Source of the DNA: Bradyrhizobium sp. sGM-13
GTDB lineage: Bacteria; Pseudomonadota; Alphaproteobacteria; Rhizobiales; Xanthobacteraceae
Direction of reading: 5' to 3'
DNA: 64,000 nucleotides
NCBI RefSeq assembly: GCF_018398875.1
Contig: NZ_JAGWDK010000001.1
Span: forward strand, 474,990 to 538,989
Below the pieces are notes generated by a model. That model saw only the letters and a list, made by a program, of their open reading frames with translations. It ran no database searches and was not told the origin of the DNA. Shown here piece by piece: positions 26,308 to 35,886 of the stretch (position 1 is its first letter; each line of letters begins with the position of its first letter). Both the position numbers and the translations under genes were made by a program.

Positions 26308-28608
26308 TCAGGCTCTCTTCGGGTGTAAGGTCACAACCGAGCGCGAAGCTGCCTGCGCGCTCATCACCTCCTCAATGGCGGCCAGCAGCGCCGCCTGGTC
26401 GAACGGCTTGGAGATGCGAGGCAAGTGAGGCTGCGTCGAGCCGAGCAGTTCGGCATACCCTGTGCAGAGCACCACGGGCGTGCCGGGACGCTCGGCGGCC
26501 ACTGCCTCGGCAAGCAGCAACCCGTTCATCCCCGGCATGGCGTAATCGGTCACCACGATGTCAATCTTCGGCATTCGGCGCAGAAGCTGAACTGCCTCCT
26601 CGCCGGAGCGCGCCTCGATCACGGCGTGGCCGAGATCGTCGAGCATCGCAGCGACACTGTCGAGGACGAGAAGATCATCGTCGACGACCAGCACGGAAAG
26701 GGCGCGGCTGCCGCGGGGCGCGGAACGCGACGGCTCCGCCGCATGGGGCACCGGCAGCTTTTCGTCCTGAGAGGCGGGCAGCCAGATCTCGGCCGTGGTC
26801 CCTTCGCCGATGCGGCTCTTCAGCCGCAACACGCCTCCGGACTGTTCGGCCAACCCTTTCACCATCGAGAGGCCGAGACCGGTCCCCTTGCCGACGCCCT
26901 TGGTCGTAAAGAACGGCTCCTGCGCATGCCTGAGCGTCTCCTCGTCCATGCCGCATCCGGTGTCGCTCACCGAGAGCGCGACGTATCGTCCCTCGTCAAG
27001 GCCATCGATGGCATGCTCTTCGCGTGCAGCGATGCTGATGACCCCGCCACTGGCCGCGATCGCATCGCGCGCATTGACGGCGAGGTTGAGGATCGCGAGC
27101 TCGAGTTGGTTGGCATCGACCTTCACCTTCGAAAGCTCGATCGGAAAACGGGTCTCGACCCGGATGGCTGGATCAAACTTCAGGAGAGCCGCCATTCCGC
27201 GCACCAGCTCCGGGACATCCACAACGACGGGCTTGAGGTCCTGCTTGCGCGCGAACGCCAGCATGCGCTGGGTCAGCGAGGCGCCGCGCAGCGCACCTTG
27301 AATCGCGTTGTCGAGCAGGCGGTGAATCCGAGGATCTTCCGGCTGGAGGCGCTTCTTCGCCAGTTCGAGGCTGCCCAGGATCACGGCAAGTATGTTGTTG
27401 AAGTCGTGGGCGACGCCGCCGGTAAGCTGTCCGACAGTCTCCATCTTCTGCGATATCACGAGCGCATCGCGCGTGCGCTCCAGCGCTTCCTGGGCTCGGC
27501 GCCGTTCCGTCACGTCGCGCACGATCTTGGCGAAGCCGATTGCCTCGCCACGCTCGTTTTGCACCACGCGTATCGTCGCCTCGGCCCAGAAGCGGCTGCC
27601 GTCCTTGCGAACGCGCCAGCCCTCGCCTGCCGACTTGCCTTCCCGCTCTGCGTCGCGAAGCACGGCATCGGGAACTCCGGACTCGCAGTCTTCTTCGGTG
27701 TGAAGGATGGCGTAGTGGTTACCTATGATCTCGTCGCCATAGCCGATTAGCCGGCGTGCGCCGAGATTCCAGTTCGCCACGCGCCCTTCGGGGTCGAGCA
27801 TGAAGATGGCGTGATCGGCCACCCCCTCCACCAGCAGGCGGAATTTCTCCTCGCTCCGCCTGAGTGCCTCGGCTTCGCGATCGGCACGTTCTGCCGAGGC
27901 GCGGTCGTACACGGCCGCGGCGAGCCCGATGACGAGGACGACGATCGTGGTGCCGGCGACCAGGAACGCGAGCGGCGCCTGCCCAACCGCGCCGTGGGCC
28001 GCGCGGCCAAGAATGACATCCGTGGCAACGAAGGAGGAGCCCCGCATGGCCGCGTAGTGCATCCCGGAGATCGCCACCCCCATGACGGCGCCCGCCGATA
28101 TGCGCTCGAGCACGCTCGTCATGTGAAAGGCGAGGCGCAGCGCAATGATGGACGCGCCGATCGCAATGGCGATGGAAAGCACAACCCAGACGGGATCGTA
28201 GTGGATCGCAGCCGACATCCGCATGGCGCTCATGCCGGTGTAATGCATGCCGGAGATCGCGAGCCCCATTCCAATGCCGGAAACGACGAGCGCGTTCGAA
28301 CGCTGACTTACGACCACGAACGCGGCTGCAGCGACCAAAATGGGAAGGGCAAGCGAGAGCAGCGTCAGGAGCGGATCGTAGGAAATTTCGACGCCGGGCA
28401 GGCTGAACGCCAGCATGGCCACGAAATGCATGGACCAGATGCCGCCACCCATGGCGACGGCCGCAGCCCCAAGCCAGCCCAGGCTGGCGGAGCCGGAGGC
28501 AGCCCGCATGCGAGTCGCGAGATCCAGCGCCGTATAGGAAGAAAGCGCGGCGATCAGGACTGACAGCGCGACAAGAACGGGGTCATGGGTGCCTGGATGG
28601 TGATGCAT
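26308..28608 (-). CDS. MHYT-PAS hybrid sensor histidine kinase
   Basis: About 766 residues. The N-terminal MHYT membrane sensor (about residues 5-220) has the repeated signature: SMHFVAM, SGMHYTGMSAMRM and SGMHYAAMRG. Then come a PAS domain (VADHAIFMLDPEGRVANWN), a His-kinase dimerisation domain with GGVAHDFNNILAVILGSLE, an ATPase domain (VNARDAIAASGG, DTGCGM, GTGLGLSMVKGL) and a C-terminal receiver with Asp in DIVVTDYAMPGMNG. MHYT domains are proposed to bind copper and sense O2, CO or NO. The start is the ATG at 28608. No separate response regulator is adjacent, so the receiver may pass phosphate onward elsewhere. Confidence 0.92.
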   Translation of the reverse strand: MHHHPGTHDPVLVALSVLIAALSSYTALDLATRMRAASGSASLGWLGAAAVAMGGGIWSMHFVAMLAFSLPGVEISYDPLLTLLSLALPILVAAAAFVVVSQRSNALVVSGIGMGLAISGMHYTGMSAMRMSAAIHYDPVWVVLSIAIAIGASIIALRLAFHMTSVLERISAGAVMGVAISGMHYAAMRGSSFVATDVILGRAAHGAVGQAPLAFLVAGTTIVVLVIGLAAAVYDRASAERADREAEALRRSEEKFRLLVEGVADHAIFMLDPEGRVANWNLGARRLIGYGDEIIGNHYAILHTEEDCESGVPDAVLRDAEREGKSAGEGWRVRKDGSRFWAEATIRVVQNERGEAIGFAKIVRDVTERRRAQEALERTRDALVISQKMETVGQLTGGVAHDFNNILAVILGSLELAKKRLQPEDPRIHRLLDNAIQGALRGASLTQRMLAFARKQDLKPVVVDVPELVRGMAALLKFDPAIRVETRFPIELSKVKVDANQLELAILNLAVNARDAIAASGGVISIAAREEHAIDGLDEGRYVALSVSDTGCGMDEETLRHAQEPFFTTKGVGKGTGLGLSMVKGLAEQSGGVLRLKSRIGEGTTAEIWLPASQDEKLPVPHAAEPSRSAPRGSRALSVLVVDDDLLVLDSVAAMLDDLGHAVIEARSGEEAVQLLRRMPKIDIVVTDYAMPGMNGLLLAEAVAAERPGTPVVLCTGYAELLGSTQPHLPRISKPFDQAALLAAIEEVMSAQAASRSVVTLHPKRA

Positions 28609-28716
28609 TCCGTTGATGTCGCAAGGGAAGCATCTCAATAGCACCGTTCTTGCGGCCGTGCATTGTTCCCGCGCCAAATCGCAATTGAGGGTGCCGGGCT
28701 CGGCGGAGCGCCTGGC

Positions 28717-28790
28717 CGGGGGCCGGAGGGATCGAACCTCCGAATGGCGGAATCGAGATCCGCCAAATTATCCAATGATTTCAAGGCGCC
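28717..28790 (-). tRNA. tRNA-like sequence with mispaired acceptor stem (possible pseudo-tRNA)
   Basis: Read on the minus strand, the parts have canonical lengths: acceptor GGCGCCT, TG, D-stem AAAT/ATTT with a GG-containing nine-base loop, anticodon stem GCGGA/TCCGC with loop TCTCGAT, five-base variable loop CATTC, T-stem GGAGG/CCTCC with loop TTCGATC, then GGCCCCC. The three hairpins are perfect. The acceptor pairs at only five of seven positions (one G-T), base 33 is C instead of the near-invariant T, and no CCA follows the discriminator at the right place (GGCCA is displaced by one). By position the anticodon would be TCG. It is probably a decayed or neofunctionalised tRNA; translation activity is doubtful. 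Confidence 0.45.
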
Positions 28791-28970
28791 TTTGGAAAAA
28801 GCTCAAGACGGCCCGTAGCCTTTCAATAGCTTGGCTGCCGCTTCCAAATAGCAGCAGCCTCCAGAGGATCGGTCCCGGCAATATCGGGGAGCGACTGCGC
28901 TCAATGGCCTGCGCACGAATCAATGTTGGCGGCCCGTTGGGCGGCCCGGCACGCGGCGATTGATCGTCGT

Positions 28971-30170
28971 TCAGCCGTGATATGCAAACAGCTCGATTGG
29001 GCCGTTGAAGCCGCGCACCGGATATTCCCCGACGCGTTCGAGATCGAAATCGTTTTCGACGAAATCAGCGAACGCGCGGGACAGCAGCACCGTTTTTCCC
29101 AACTGTTTGGTGAGGGCTTCGAGACGCGAAGCCATGTTGACCGCAGGACCGATGACCGTGAAGTCGAGCCGGCTGCGCGAGCCGATATTGCCGTACATGA
29201 CGTCTCCGACGTGGACGCCGATGCCGTAATTCAGCGGCTCACGACCGGTTTCGCTATTTTTTTCGTTGAGAGCAAGCATGGCCTGACGGGCTTCAGCCAC
29301 GGCATGCAGCAGATTTGCGCAGGCCGACGGCTGGCTGAGCGGAAAAATGGCAAGCAGGCCGTCGCCGATGAATTTCAGTATTTCCCCGCCATGTCGCGCA
29401 ATCGGCTCCGACATCGCATCGAAATAGCCGTTCAGAAGATCAATGACGTCATCGCGCGGCCAGTTGTCGGAGATCCTTGTGAAATCACGCAGATCGCAGA
29501 TCATGATGGCGGCGCGTACCGTCGTCCCGCTGCCCCGCCTGGTGGCGCCGGCTAGAATGAGCTCGCTGGCATGCGACCCGACATAGGTTTCGAGCAGCGT
29601 TCGCGCCAACCGGTTCTTGACACGGATTTCGCTGACCAGCGCCAGAACCGGCAACAGTTCCAACAGGCTGGCGATATGCGCATCGTCGAAACCTCCTGGC
29701 CGGTCGGTTGCAAAGGTCACGATATGCCGCTTACCGAGCGTATGGTATAGCGGCCACGCCACATAGTCAGTCAGGCCTTTCGCCCGCATCTCGTCAAAGA
29801 CGGCATGCTTGCGGCCCAGTGACGGATCCTGTTCGAGATTCTCGCGCACTTCGGTGGCGCCGTCATGGACTTCGTTGGCGGGACTACCGATGTACTCGGA
29901 TCGCTCCCTGACGTCGTAGTCGACCCTCGCAATCTCCGCCTCGCGCATCCCGTCGGCCCACATGATCCGTGCGCCAAGCCATTGCGGATGGTGGATCAGG
30001 ATATGAAGCGACGCCCGCTTGACGGGAATGCCTGCTCGCTGGAGCCGGATACACAGCTCAGCGAAAATATTGTCAATGAAGCGCTCATCGCGCGTGTCGT
30101 TTGTCAGCCAGTGCAGGACGTCCCGGTCAGAACGCGCGGCAACGGGATCGATTTTTGGCGGCGCGTTCAT
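28971..30170 (-). CDS. class III adenylate/guanylate cyclase
   Basis: About 399 residues. The N-terminal 200 or so residues form a regulatory region that I cannot assign. The C-terminal cyclase homology domain begins AAIMICDLRDFTRISD (first metal Asp) and continues EILKFIGDGLLAIFP (second metal Asp), GIGVHVGDVMYGNIGS and the transition-state Asn/Arg helix in VIGPAVNMASRLEAL. It should make cAMP (possibly cGMP). It lacks membrane segments, so it is soluble. The ATG at 30170 has GGAG seven bases upstream. Many such cyclases occur in Bradyrhizobium and most are uncharacterised. Confidence 0.9.
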   Translation of the reverse strand: MNAPPKIDPVAARSDRDVLHWLTNDTRDERFIDNIFAELCIRLQRAGIPVKRASLHILIHHPQWLGARIMWADGMREAEIARVDYDVRERSEYIGSPANEVHDGATEVRENLEQDPSLGRKHAVFDEMRAKGLTDYVAWPLYHTLGKRHIVTFATDRPGGFDDAHIASLLELLPVLALVSEIRVKNRLARTLLETYVGSHASELILAGATRRGSGTTVRAAIMICDLRDFTRISDNWPRDDVIDLLNGYFDAMSEPIARHGGEILKFIGDGLLAIFPLSQPSACANLLHAVAEARQAMLALNEKNSETGREPLNYGIGVHVGDVMYGNIGSRSRLDFTVIGPAVNMASRLEALTKQLGKTVLLSRAFADFVENDFDLERVGEYPVRGFNGPIELFAYHG

Positions 30171-30393
30171 ATCTTGCTCCTGAGCGGTGACCTGGATCGA
30201 CGGTACAGGGTATGTCGTGTCCCCGCTCGACGTCGTCAACGGAGCCCGCCGCAATCTGCTTGTGCGCATTGATAGCGTTGGTGAATTTCCCGCGTTTGGG
30301 ATGCCGCAGTTGGCTCGCGGCGACCGGGTGTGTCCTTCGCGTCGACCAGGAAAAGCCGGTCAGCAACACTGACGTCCAGCGATTGAACGCGCG

Positions 30394-31221
30394 CTAGTGC
30401 CCGACGAAAACGGGCTTGCGCTTGTCAATGAAGGCGCGCACCGCCTCCTTGTGATCCGTCGTTCGCGCGGAGCGGACCATGTATTCCGCTTCCTGGTCCA
30501 TCGAATCCAGAAGATCGGCGGTCAGGGCATGGTCAAGGTTGTCCTTCATGCCGGCGTAAGCTTGCGAGGGACCCTCGGCCAGCGACGTTGCAAGCGCAAA
30601 TGCAACGTCGCGAAGCTCGGCGTCGGCTACCACCCGATTGACGAGCCCCAGGGTTTCGCAGCGGCGTGCGTCGATCCGCTCCGACAGAAACATCAACTCG
30701 CGTGCCCGGGACGTCCCCACCAGCCGCGTCAGCAGCCAGGCGATGCCGTAGTCTCCGGTCAAGGCGATGCGGGCATATCCCGTGGTCATCACAGCCGATT
30801 CAGCGGCGATTCGAATGTCGCAGGCGAGCGCGAGCGCAAGCCCTGCGCCTGCCGCAGGCCCGGGAAGCGCTGCAATAGTCGGCTTTCGCAATCCAGCCAA
30901 CGCACCCGTAAGTGTGCGCTGCTTGATGCGCAAATCGGCGACCCGCTCATCGATCGGCGCTTCGGCCTTGGCAGCATTGCTTCCCATACCCTTGACGTCG
31001 CCGCCGGCGCAAAAAGCAGCGCCAGCCCCCGTGATGAGCAACGCGCCGACGCTGGAATCGTCGCCGCACTGCCTGATCATGCGCCGCAGCGCGGGGGTCA
31101 GTTGATCGGACAAGGCGTTGCGGGCCCCGGGCCGGTTCAGCGTGATGAGCGCCACGCGATCCCGGATTTCACACAGCAACTCACCTGTGCCGGTATCGAC
31201 CTCGATCCGATCTTCGGCCAT
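30394..31221 (-). CDS. enoyl-CoA hydratase/isomerase family protein
   Basis: 275-residue crotonase-fold protein; hydrates a 2-enoyl-CoA or catalyses a related CoA-ester reaction. The first oxyanion-hole segment is GAGAAFCAGGDVKGMG; the second is GPAAGAGLALALACDIRIA. The position of the second catalytic Glu in classical hydratases reads LTGDYGIAW, carrying Asp, as in many crotonase-family members of other specificity. Last gene of a leftward seven-gene operon (22 bases after the flavoprotein gene), suggesting a side-chain beta-oxidation role. Confidence 0.9.
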   Translation of the reverse strand: MAEDRIEVDTGTGELLCEIRDRVALITLNRPGARNALSDQLTPALRRMIRQCGDDSSVGALLITGAGAAFCAGGDVKGMGSNAAKAEAPIDERVADLRIKQRTLTGALAGLRKPTIAALPGPAAGAGLALALACDIRIAAESAVMTTGYARIALTGDYGIAWLLTRLVGTSRARELMFLSERIDARRCETLGLVNRVVADAELRDVAFALATSLAEGPSQAYAGMKDNLDHALTADLLDSMDQEAEYMVRSARTTDHKEAVRAFIDKRKPVFVGH

Positions 31222-31243
31222 TCGCGCTGCTCCCGTCGTGCCT

Positions 31244-32248
31244 TTACGCGACCTTCAGGGCTGCCTCGCTGTCAGCGTCCAGGAATCCCGTCAGCCGGCC
31301 CCTGATCAGTCGCTCGGCATCCGCCATGATGCGGTCGATCAGTTCCTTCACGGTCGGAATGTCGTGAATGAGGCCTGCGACCATGCCGCAGCTCCAGGCA
31401 CCCGCGTCCATGTCGCCCTCGATCATCACCTTCGGATAGACTCCAGCGACCTGCTCGTGGATGTCGCCAATCTTCAGGCTCGCGCCCTTCTCGCGCTCGA
31501 CCTCCAGCAACTGGTCGACGCCCTTGTTCTTCAAGACGCGCTCGGTATTGCGCAGCGCGCGCATGACCAGCACGGTGTCGAGTTCAGTCGCCTTGACCAA
31601 GGCCTGCTTTACATTGTCGTGGACCGGCGCTTCCTTCGTGGCGATGAAGCGGGTGCCCATGTTCATGCCGGCGGCCCCCATCGACAGCGCCGCGACAAGG
31701 CTCCGCGCGTCGGCCATGCCGCCCGACGCCACAAACGGAATTTTCAGCTCGTCCGCCGCACGGGGCAGCAGGATCATGTTCGGGATATCGTCCTCGCCGG
31801 GATGGCCGCCGCATTCGAAGCCATCAACGCTGACGGCGTCGCAGCCGATCTTCTCGGCCTTGAGCGAGTGCCGCACCGAGGTGCATTTGTGGATCACCTT
31901 GATGCCAGCGGCTTTCAGCGCGGGCATGTACTGCTCGGGGCTGCGGCCGGCGGTCTCCACCGCCTTGACGCCGCCTTCCTTGATAGCAGCGATATATTCC
32001 GGATATGGCGGCGCGGTGAAGCTCGGCAGGAAAGTAAGGTTCACACCAAAGGGCTTATCTGTCATGTCGCGGCAGCGCGCGATCTCCTTGGCCAATAGTT
32101 CAGGCGTCCGTTGCGTCAGGCCGGTGATGATTCCAAGCCCCCCGGCATTCGACACCGCGGCTGCGAGTTCGGCAAATCCCACATAGTGCATTCCGCCCTG
32201 GATGATCGGATGTTCGATGCCGAACATCTGGGTAATTGCTGTCTTCAC
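31244..32248 (-). CDS. nitronate monooxygenase / 2-nitropropane dioxygenase-like flavoprotein
   Basis: 334-residue FMN-dependent TIM-barrel protein. Family features include IIQGGMHYVGFAELAAAVSN at the start, GGLGIITG, the SVDGFECGGHPGEDD phosphate/flavin segment and VVASGGMADARSL-like FVASGGMADA. Such proteins in catabolic operons are often NAD(P)H:flavin or enoate-type oxidoreductases rather than true nitronate oxidases. Sits between thiolase and enoyl-CoA hydratase in the operon; the reaction is undefined. Confidence 0.88.
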   Translation of the reverse strand: MKTAITQMFGIEHPIIQGGMHYVGFAELAAAVSNAGGLGIITGLTQRTPELLAKEIARCRDMTDKPFGVNLTFLPSFTAPPYPEYIAAIKEGGVKAVETAGRSPEQYMPALKAAGIKVIHKCTSVRHSLKAEKIGCDAVSVDGFECGGHPGEDDIPNMILLPRAADELKIPFVASGGMADARSLVAALSMGAAGMNMGTRFIATKEAPVHDNVKQALVKATELDTVLVMRALRNTERVLKNKGVDQLLEVEREKGASLKIGDIHEQVAGVYPKVMIEGDMDAGAWSCGMVAGLIHDIPTVKELIDRIMADAERLIRGRLTGFLDADSEAALKVA

Positions 32249-32296
32249 ACGTGCCTCCGATTTGTTGATGGATGTCTGGTCCTGCCGATTGTTTGT

Positions 32297-33484
32297 CTAA
32301 TGAACGATCTCGAGCAGCCCTGCTGCGCCCATGCCGCCGCCTACGCACATGGTAACAACCGCGTATTTGGCCTTGCGCCGGCGGCCCTCGATCAAAGCGT
32401 GGCCAGTCAGCCGCGCGCCGGTCATTCCATAGGGATGGCCGACCGCGATCGAGCCGCCGTTGACATTGAGCTTTTCCGGATCGATTCCGAGCTTGTCGCG
32501 GCAATAGATGACCTGCACCGCAAATGCCTCGTTCAATTCCCACAAATCGATATCATCGATCTTGAGTCCGTGGCGCTTGAGAAGCCGGGGCACGGCGTAG
32601 ACCGGGCCCACTCCCATCTCGTCCGGCTCACAACCAGCCGAGACGAAGCCCCGGAAGATACCGAGCGGCTTCAGCCCCTTTTGCGCCGCGAGCTTGTCGC
32701 TCATGATGACAGCGGCACTGGCGCCATCCGAAAGCTGGCTCGCGTTGCCCCCGGTGACAGTGAAACCCGGCCCCTTGGCCGGCTTGACACCCGCGAGACC
32801 CTCGGCAGTGGTATCGGGACGCGGTCCCTCGTCCGCCGATAGTGTCACCTGCTGATAGGATACAGCGCCGCTCGCCTTGTCCGTGACCGCCATCGTGGTC
32901 TTGATCGGCGCGAGTTCGTCGCTGAAGCGGCCGCCCTGTTGGGCGGCGGCTGTCCGGCGCTGGCTCTCGAGGCTGTATTCGTCCTGGCGTTCGCGCGAGA
33001 TGTCGTAGCGCTTCGCCACGATCTCGGCGGTATCCAGCATCGCGATGTAGGCGTCTCCCTTCATCGCCAGCAGTTCCGAATCGACCGCATGAAAGTTGTT
33101 GAACTGGGCGTTCTGGACCAGGCTGATGGATTCACCGCCGCCGCCGATGGCAACCTCCACGCCATCGAAGATGACCGAACGCGCCGCCAGGGCAATTGCT
33201 TGCAGGCCCGACGCGCATTGGCGGTCGATGGTGGTTCCAGCCACGCTGACCGGAAGTCCGGCACGCAACAGCGCCTTGCGCGCAATGTTCATACCCGTGG
33301 CGCCCTGCTGCATGGCGCAACCCATCACGACATCTTCGACCTCGCCGCCCTCGATCTTCGCACGCGACAGTGCGGCGGAAATGGCATGACCCAGCAGGGT
33401 CGCGCCTTCCGTATGATTGAGGGCGCCCTTGTAAGCCTTGCCAATCGGCGTGCGAGCGGTCGAGACGATTACGGCTTCGGTCAT
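32297..33484 (-). CDS. acetyl-CoA acyltransferase (beta-ketothiolase)
   Basis: 395 residues. The nucleophilic Cys is at about residue 90 in [31 protein letters not shown] holds the catalytic His and [12 protein letters not shown] the second Cys. The Tyr in GHPYGMTG is typical of degradative FadA/PaaJ-like thiolases. It should cleave a 3-ketoacyl-CoA made by the other enzymes of this operon. The second thiolase of the window; the one at 13.3 kb is of the other (GHPIGATG) type. Confidence 0.93.
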   Translation of the reverse strand: MTEAVIVSTARTPIGKAYKGALNHTEGATLLGHAISAALSRAKIEGGEVEDVVMGCAMQQGATGMNIARKALLRAGLPVSVAGTTIDRQCASGLQAIALAARSVIFDGVEVAIGGGGESISLVQNAQFNNFHAVDSELLAMKGDAYIAMLDTAEIVAKRYDISRERQDEYSLESQRRTAAAQQGGRFSDELAPIKTTMAVTDKASGAVSYQQVTLSADEGPRPDTTAEGLAGVKPAKGPGFTVTGGNASQLSDGASAAVIMSDKLAAQKGLKPLGIFRGFVSAGCEPDEMGVGPVYAVPRLLKRHGLKIDDIDLWELNEAFAVQVIYCRDKLGIDPEKLNVNGGSIAVGHPYGMTGARLTGHALIEGRRRKAKYAVVTMCVGGGMGAAGLLEIVH

Positions 33485-33537
33485 TGCTTACCTCTGGTCA
33501 GGGTGCGGCAATCGATTTGCTGCGTTGGGAGGGAGAT

Positions 33538-34668
33538 TCAGCTCTGCTGCGCGTACCGCATCAGATGATAGGCAGGATCGCCGAACTGGACGTTGATGGA
33601 GCTTATTCGCTTGAAATAGTGGCCGATGTTCAACTCGTCGCTCATGCCCATGCCGCCGTGCAGTTGCACGGCCTGCTCCGCGACAAAGCGCGCGGCGTAG
33701 CCGACCTTCGTCTTGGCGCCGGACGCCAATTTCGATCCGTTCGGCTCCTTCGACGCCAGGGTTAGATTCAAATGCTGAGTGAGCGAAATCGATTCTTCAA
33801 GCGCGATGAACATGTCGACCATGCGGTGCTGCAGCACCTGAAACGTTCCCAGCGCAACCCCGAACTGCTTACGCGTCTTGCTGTATTCGAGCGTCGCCGA
33901 GTTCAGCTCCGTCATGGCACCGACGGCTTCCGCGCAAAGGGCCGCGATGGCGCGATCGCGAGCCGCCTCCAGGGCCGCGACGCCCTCGCCTTCGCTGCCC
34001 AGCATCTGGCTGGCAGGCACCTCGACTTTCATCAGCGTGAGTTCAGCGGCGCGCCGGCCGTCGATCGTCTTGAAGCTCTGCAGGTGAAGATTTGCCGCAT
34101 GGCGATCTACGACAAACAGACTGACGCCGTCGCGATCGCGTTGCTGGCCCGAGGTGCGCGCCGAAACGATCAGCTTGTCGGCCCAGGGCGCACCGACCAC
34201 CGCGGCTTTGGTTCCGCTCAGAACAAATTTGTCCCCGTGGCGGCGTGCAGTGGTGGTGACGTTGTGGAAATCATAACGTGATCGTCCCTCCGCCCAGGCC
34301 AGCGCCCATATCGCGTCGCCCTCCATGATCTTCGGCAGGAACTCCTGGCGCTGTTCGGGCGAGCCGACGTCCTCGATCAGGCCACCGGCGAGGACAACCG
34401 TCTCAAAATACGGCTCGACGACGAGGTTGCGGCCGAACTCCTGCATCACGATCATCGTGGCAAGCGAGCCGCCACCAAGGCCGCCGGAGCTTTCCTCGAA
34501 CGGGGCGGCGCAGAGCCCCAGTTCGGCAAAGGATTTCCAGTGCCTGCGGCTCCAGCCTTCATCGGTCGCAACGATCTTGCGGCGCTCGTCGAAATCGTAC
34601 TGCTCGCGCAGGAAGCGTTGGATGCTGGAACGAAGCAATTCCTGTTCTTCCGTCAACTGAATATCCAT
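33538..34668 (-). CDS. acyl-CoA dehydrogenase (small-subunit-like)
   Basis: 376-residue FAD-dependent acyl-CoA dehydrogenase. Starts MDIQLTEEQELLRSSIQRFL; the C-terminal helix bundle has YSKTRKQFGVALGTFQVLQHRMVD-type sequence and EQAVQLHGGMGMSDELNIG. Paired with a second dehydrogenase 21 bases upstream. Such pairs commonly form a heteromeric enzyme in steroid or cyclic-acid side-chain oxidation, where only one subunit carries the catalytic Glu. Whether that holds here cannot be told from sequence reading alone. Confidence 0.92.
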   Translation of the reverse strand: MDIQLTEEQELLRSSIQRFLREQYDFDERRKIVATDEGWSRRHWKSFAELGLCAAPFEESSGGLGGGSLATMIVMQEFGRNLVVEPYFETVVLAGGLIEDVGSPEQRQEFLPKIMEGDAIWALAWAEGRSRYDFHNVTTTARRHGDKFVLSGTKAAVVGAPWADKLIVSARTSGQQRDRDGVSLFVVDRHAANLHLQSFKTIDGRRAAELTLMKVEVPASQMLGSEGEGVAALEAARDRAIAALCAEAVGAMTELNSATLEYSKTRKQFGVALGTFQVLQHRMVDMFIALEESISLTQHLNLTLASKEPNGSKLASGAKTKVGYAARFVAEQAVQLHGGMGMSDELNIGHYFKRISSINVQFGDPAYHLMRYAQQS

Positions 34669-34689
34669 CCGATGCCTCGTGCGATGTTG

Positions 34690-35871
34690 TCAGAGACCCA
34701 AAACAGCTTTCGCGATGATGTTGCGCTGGATCTCGTTCGATCCCCCGTAAATGCTGAGTTTGCGGGAGTTCAGGTACTTTTCAGTCGCGGTGTGTCCATA
34801 GTCCGGCCCGGGCATGAAGCGGTTGGCGCTTACCGGGTGCTCACGGATGGCCAAACCGTAATTGCCGATCGCCTGATGCGTCAGATCGGTAATGCGCTGG
34901 AATATTTCGGTGCCCCTGATCTTGAACAGCGACGCGGCAGGTCCCGGATCGATGCCGCGCGACATCTGAGCCACGATACGCAGTTCGGTTGCCTCCAGCG
35001 CCAGCACATCGAGCTCGACGCGCGCGATCTCCCTGATGAATTCCCCGAACGCTGGATCGTCCTCACCAACTTCGGTTCTCACGATCTGCTTCAGACGCCC
35101 GAGATACCGAGTGGACCGGCCGATCCCGGCCATGCTGGTGCGCTCGTTGCCCAACAGGAATTTGGCGTAGGTCCAGCCCTTGTTTTCCTCGCCGATCAGA
35201 TTCTCCGCAGGCACTCGCACGTCCTCGAGGAACACATCGTTGACCTCGTGCGATCCGTCGATCGTAATGATCGGCCGCACGGTGACGCCCGGCGATTTCA
35301 TATCGATCAGCAGGAAGGAGATGCCGGCCTGAGGTTTTGCTGAGGGATCGGTGCGCACCAGGCAGAAGATCCAGTCGGCATGCTGGGCCAGCGTCGTCCA
35401 GGTCTTGTGGCCGTTGACGATGTAGTGGTCGCCGTCGCGTACCGCCTTGGTGCGGACCGATGCGAGGTCGGAGCCGGAGCCCGGCTCCGAATAGCCCTGG
35501 CACCACCAATCGTCACCGGAGAGGATTCGCGGCAGAAACTTCTTCTTCTGCGCATCGTTGCCGAAGGTGTAGATGACCGGGCCGACCATGGTGACGCTGA
35601 ACGCGAGCGGCGGCAGCGTTCCCGCGCGCGAGGTCTCCTGTTCAAAGATGAAGCGCTGCGTGACCGACCAGCCGGGGCCGCCATATTCCTTCGGCCAGAG
35701 CGGCGCGATCCAACCCTTCTTGTGGAGGATGCGGTGCCAGAGCAGCGACTGCTCCTTGGTCAAATCGGTCTCGGGGTTTGGAACGCGCATTTCCGGCGGA
35801 TAGTTCTCCGCGATAAAAGCACGCACCTCGTCACGAAACGCAACGTCCTCGCTGGAAAGTTCGAGCTCCAT
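34690..35871 (-). CDS. acyl-CoA dehydrogenase (large-subunit-like)
   Basis: 393-residue acyl-CoA dehydrogenase. Starts MELELSSEDVAFRDEVRAFI, with the substrate/FAD loop QGYSEPGSGSDLASVRTKA and GDHYIVNGHKTWTTLAQHAD, and ends IYGGSNEIQRNIIAKAVLG, which includes the conserved adenine-binding GGSNEIQRN. Presumably introduces the alpha-beta double bond into the CoA ester formed by the operon's ligase, together with the smaller paralogue downstream. Confidence 0.93.
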   Translation of the reverse strand: MELELSSEDVAFRDEVRAFIAENYPPEMRVPNPETDLTKEQSLLWHRILHKKGWIAPLWPKEYGGPGWSVTQRFIFEQETSRAGTLPPLAFSVTMVGPVIYTFGNDAQKKKFLPRILSGDDWWCQGYSEPGSGSDLASVRTKAVRDGDHYIVNGHKTWTTLAQHADWIFCLVRTDPSAKPQAGISFLLIDMKSPGVTVRPIITIDGSHEVNDVFLEDVRVPAENLIGEENKGWTYAKFLLGNERTSMAGIGRSTRYLGRLKQIVRTEVGEDDPAFGEFIREIARVELDVLALEATELRIVAQMSRGIDPGPAASLFKIRGTEIFQRITDLTHQAIGNYGLAIREHPVSANRFMPGPDYGHTATEKYLNSRKLSIYGGSNEIQRNIIAKAVLGL

Positions 35872-35886
35872 CGTGCGAGGCTCCCG

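Noticed and set aside
26425..27750. Plus-strand frame of 441 codons
   Set aside because: Antisense to the MHYT hybrid kinase, whose kinase and receiver motifs are complete.
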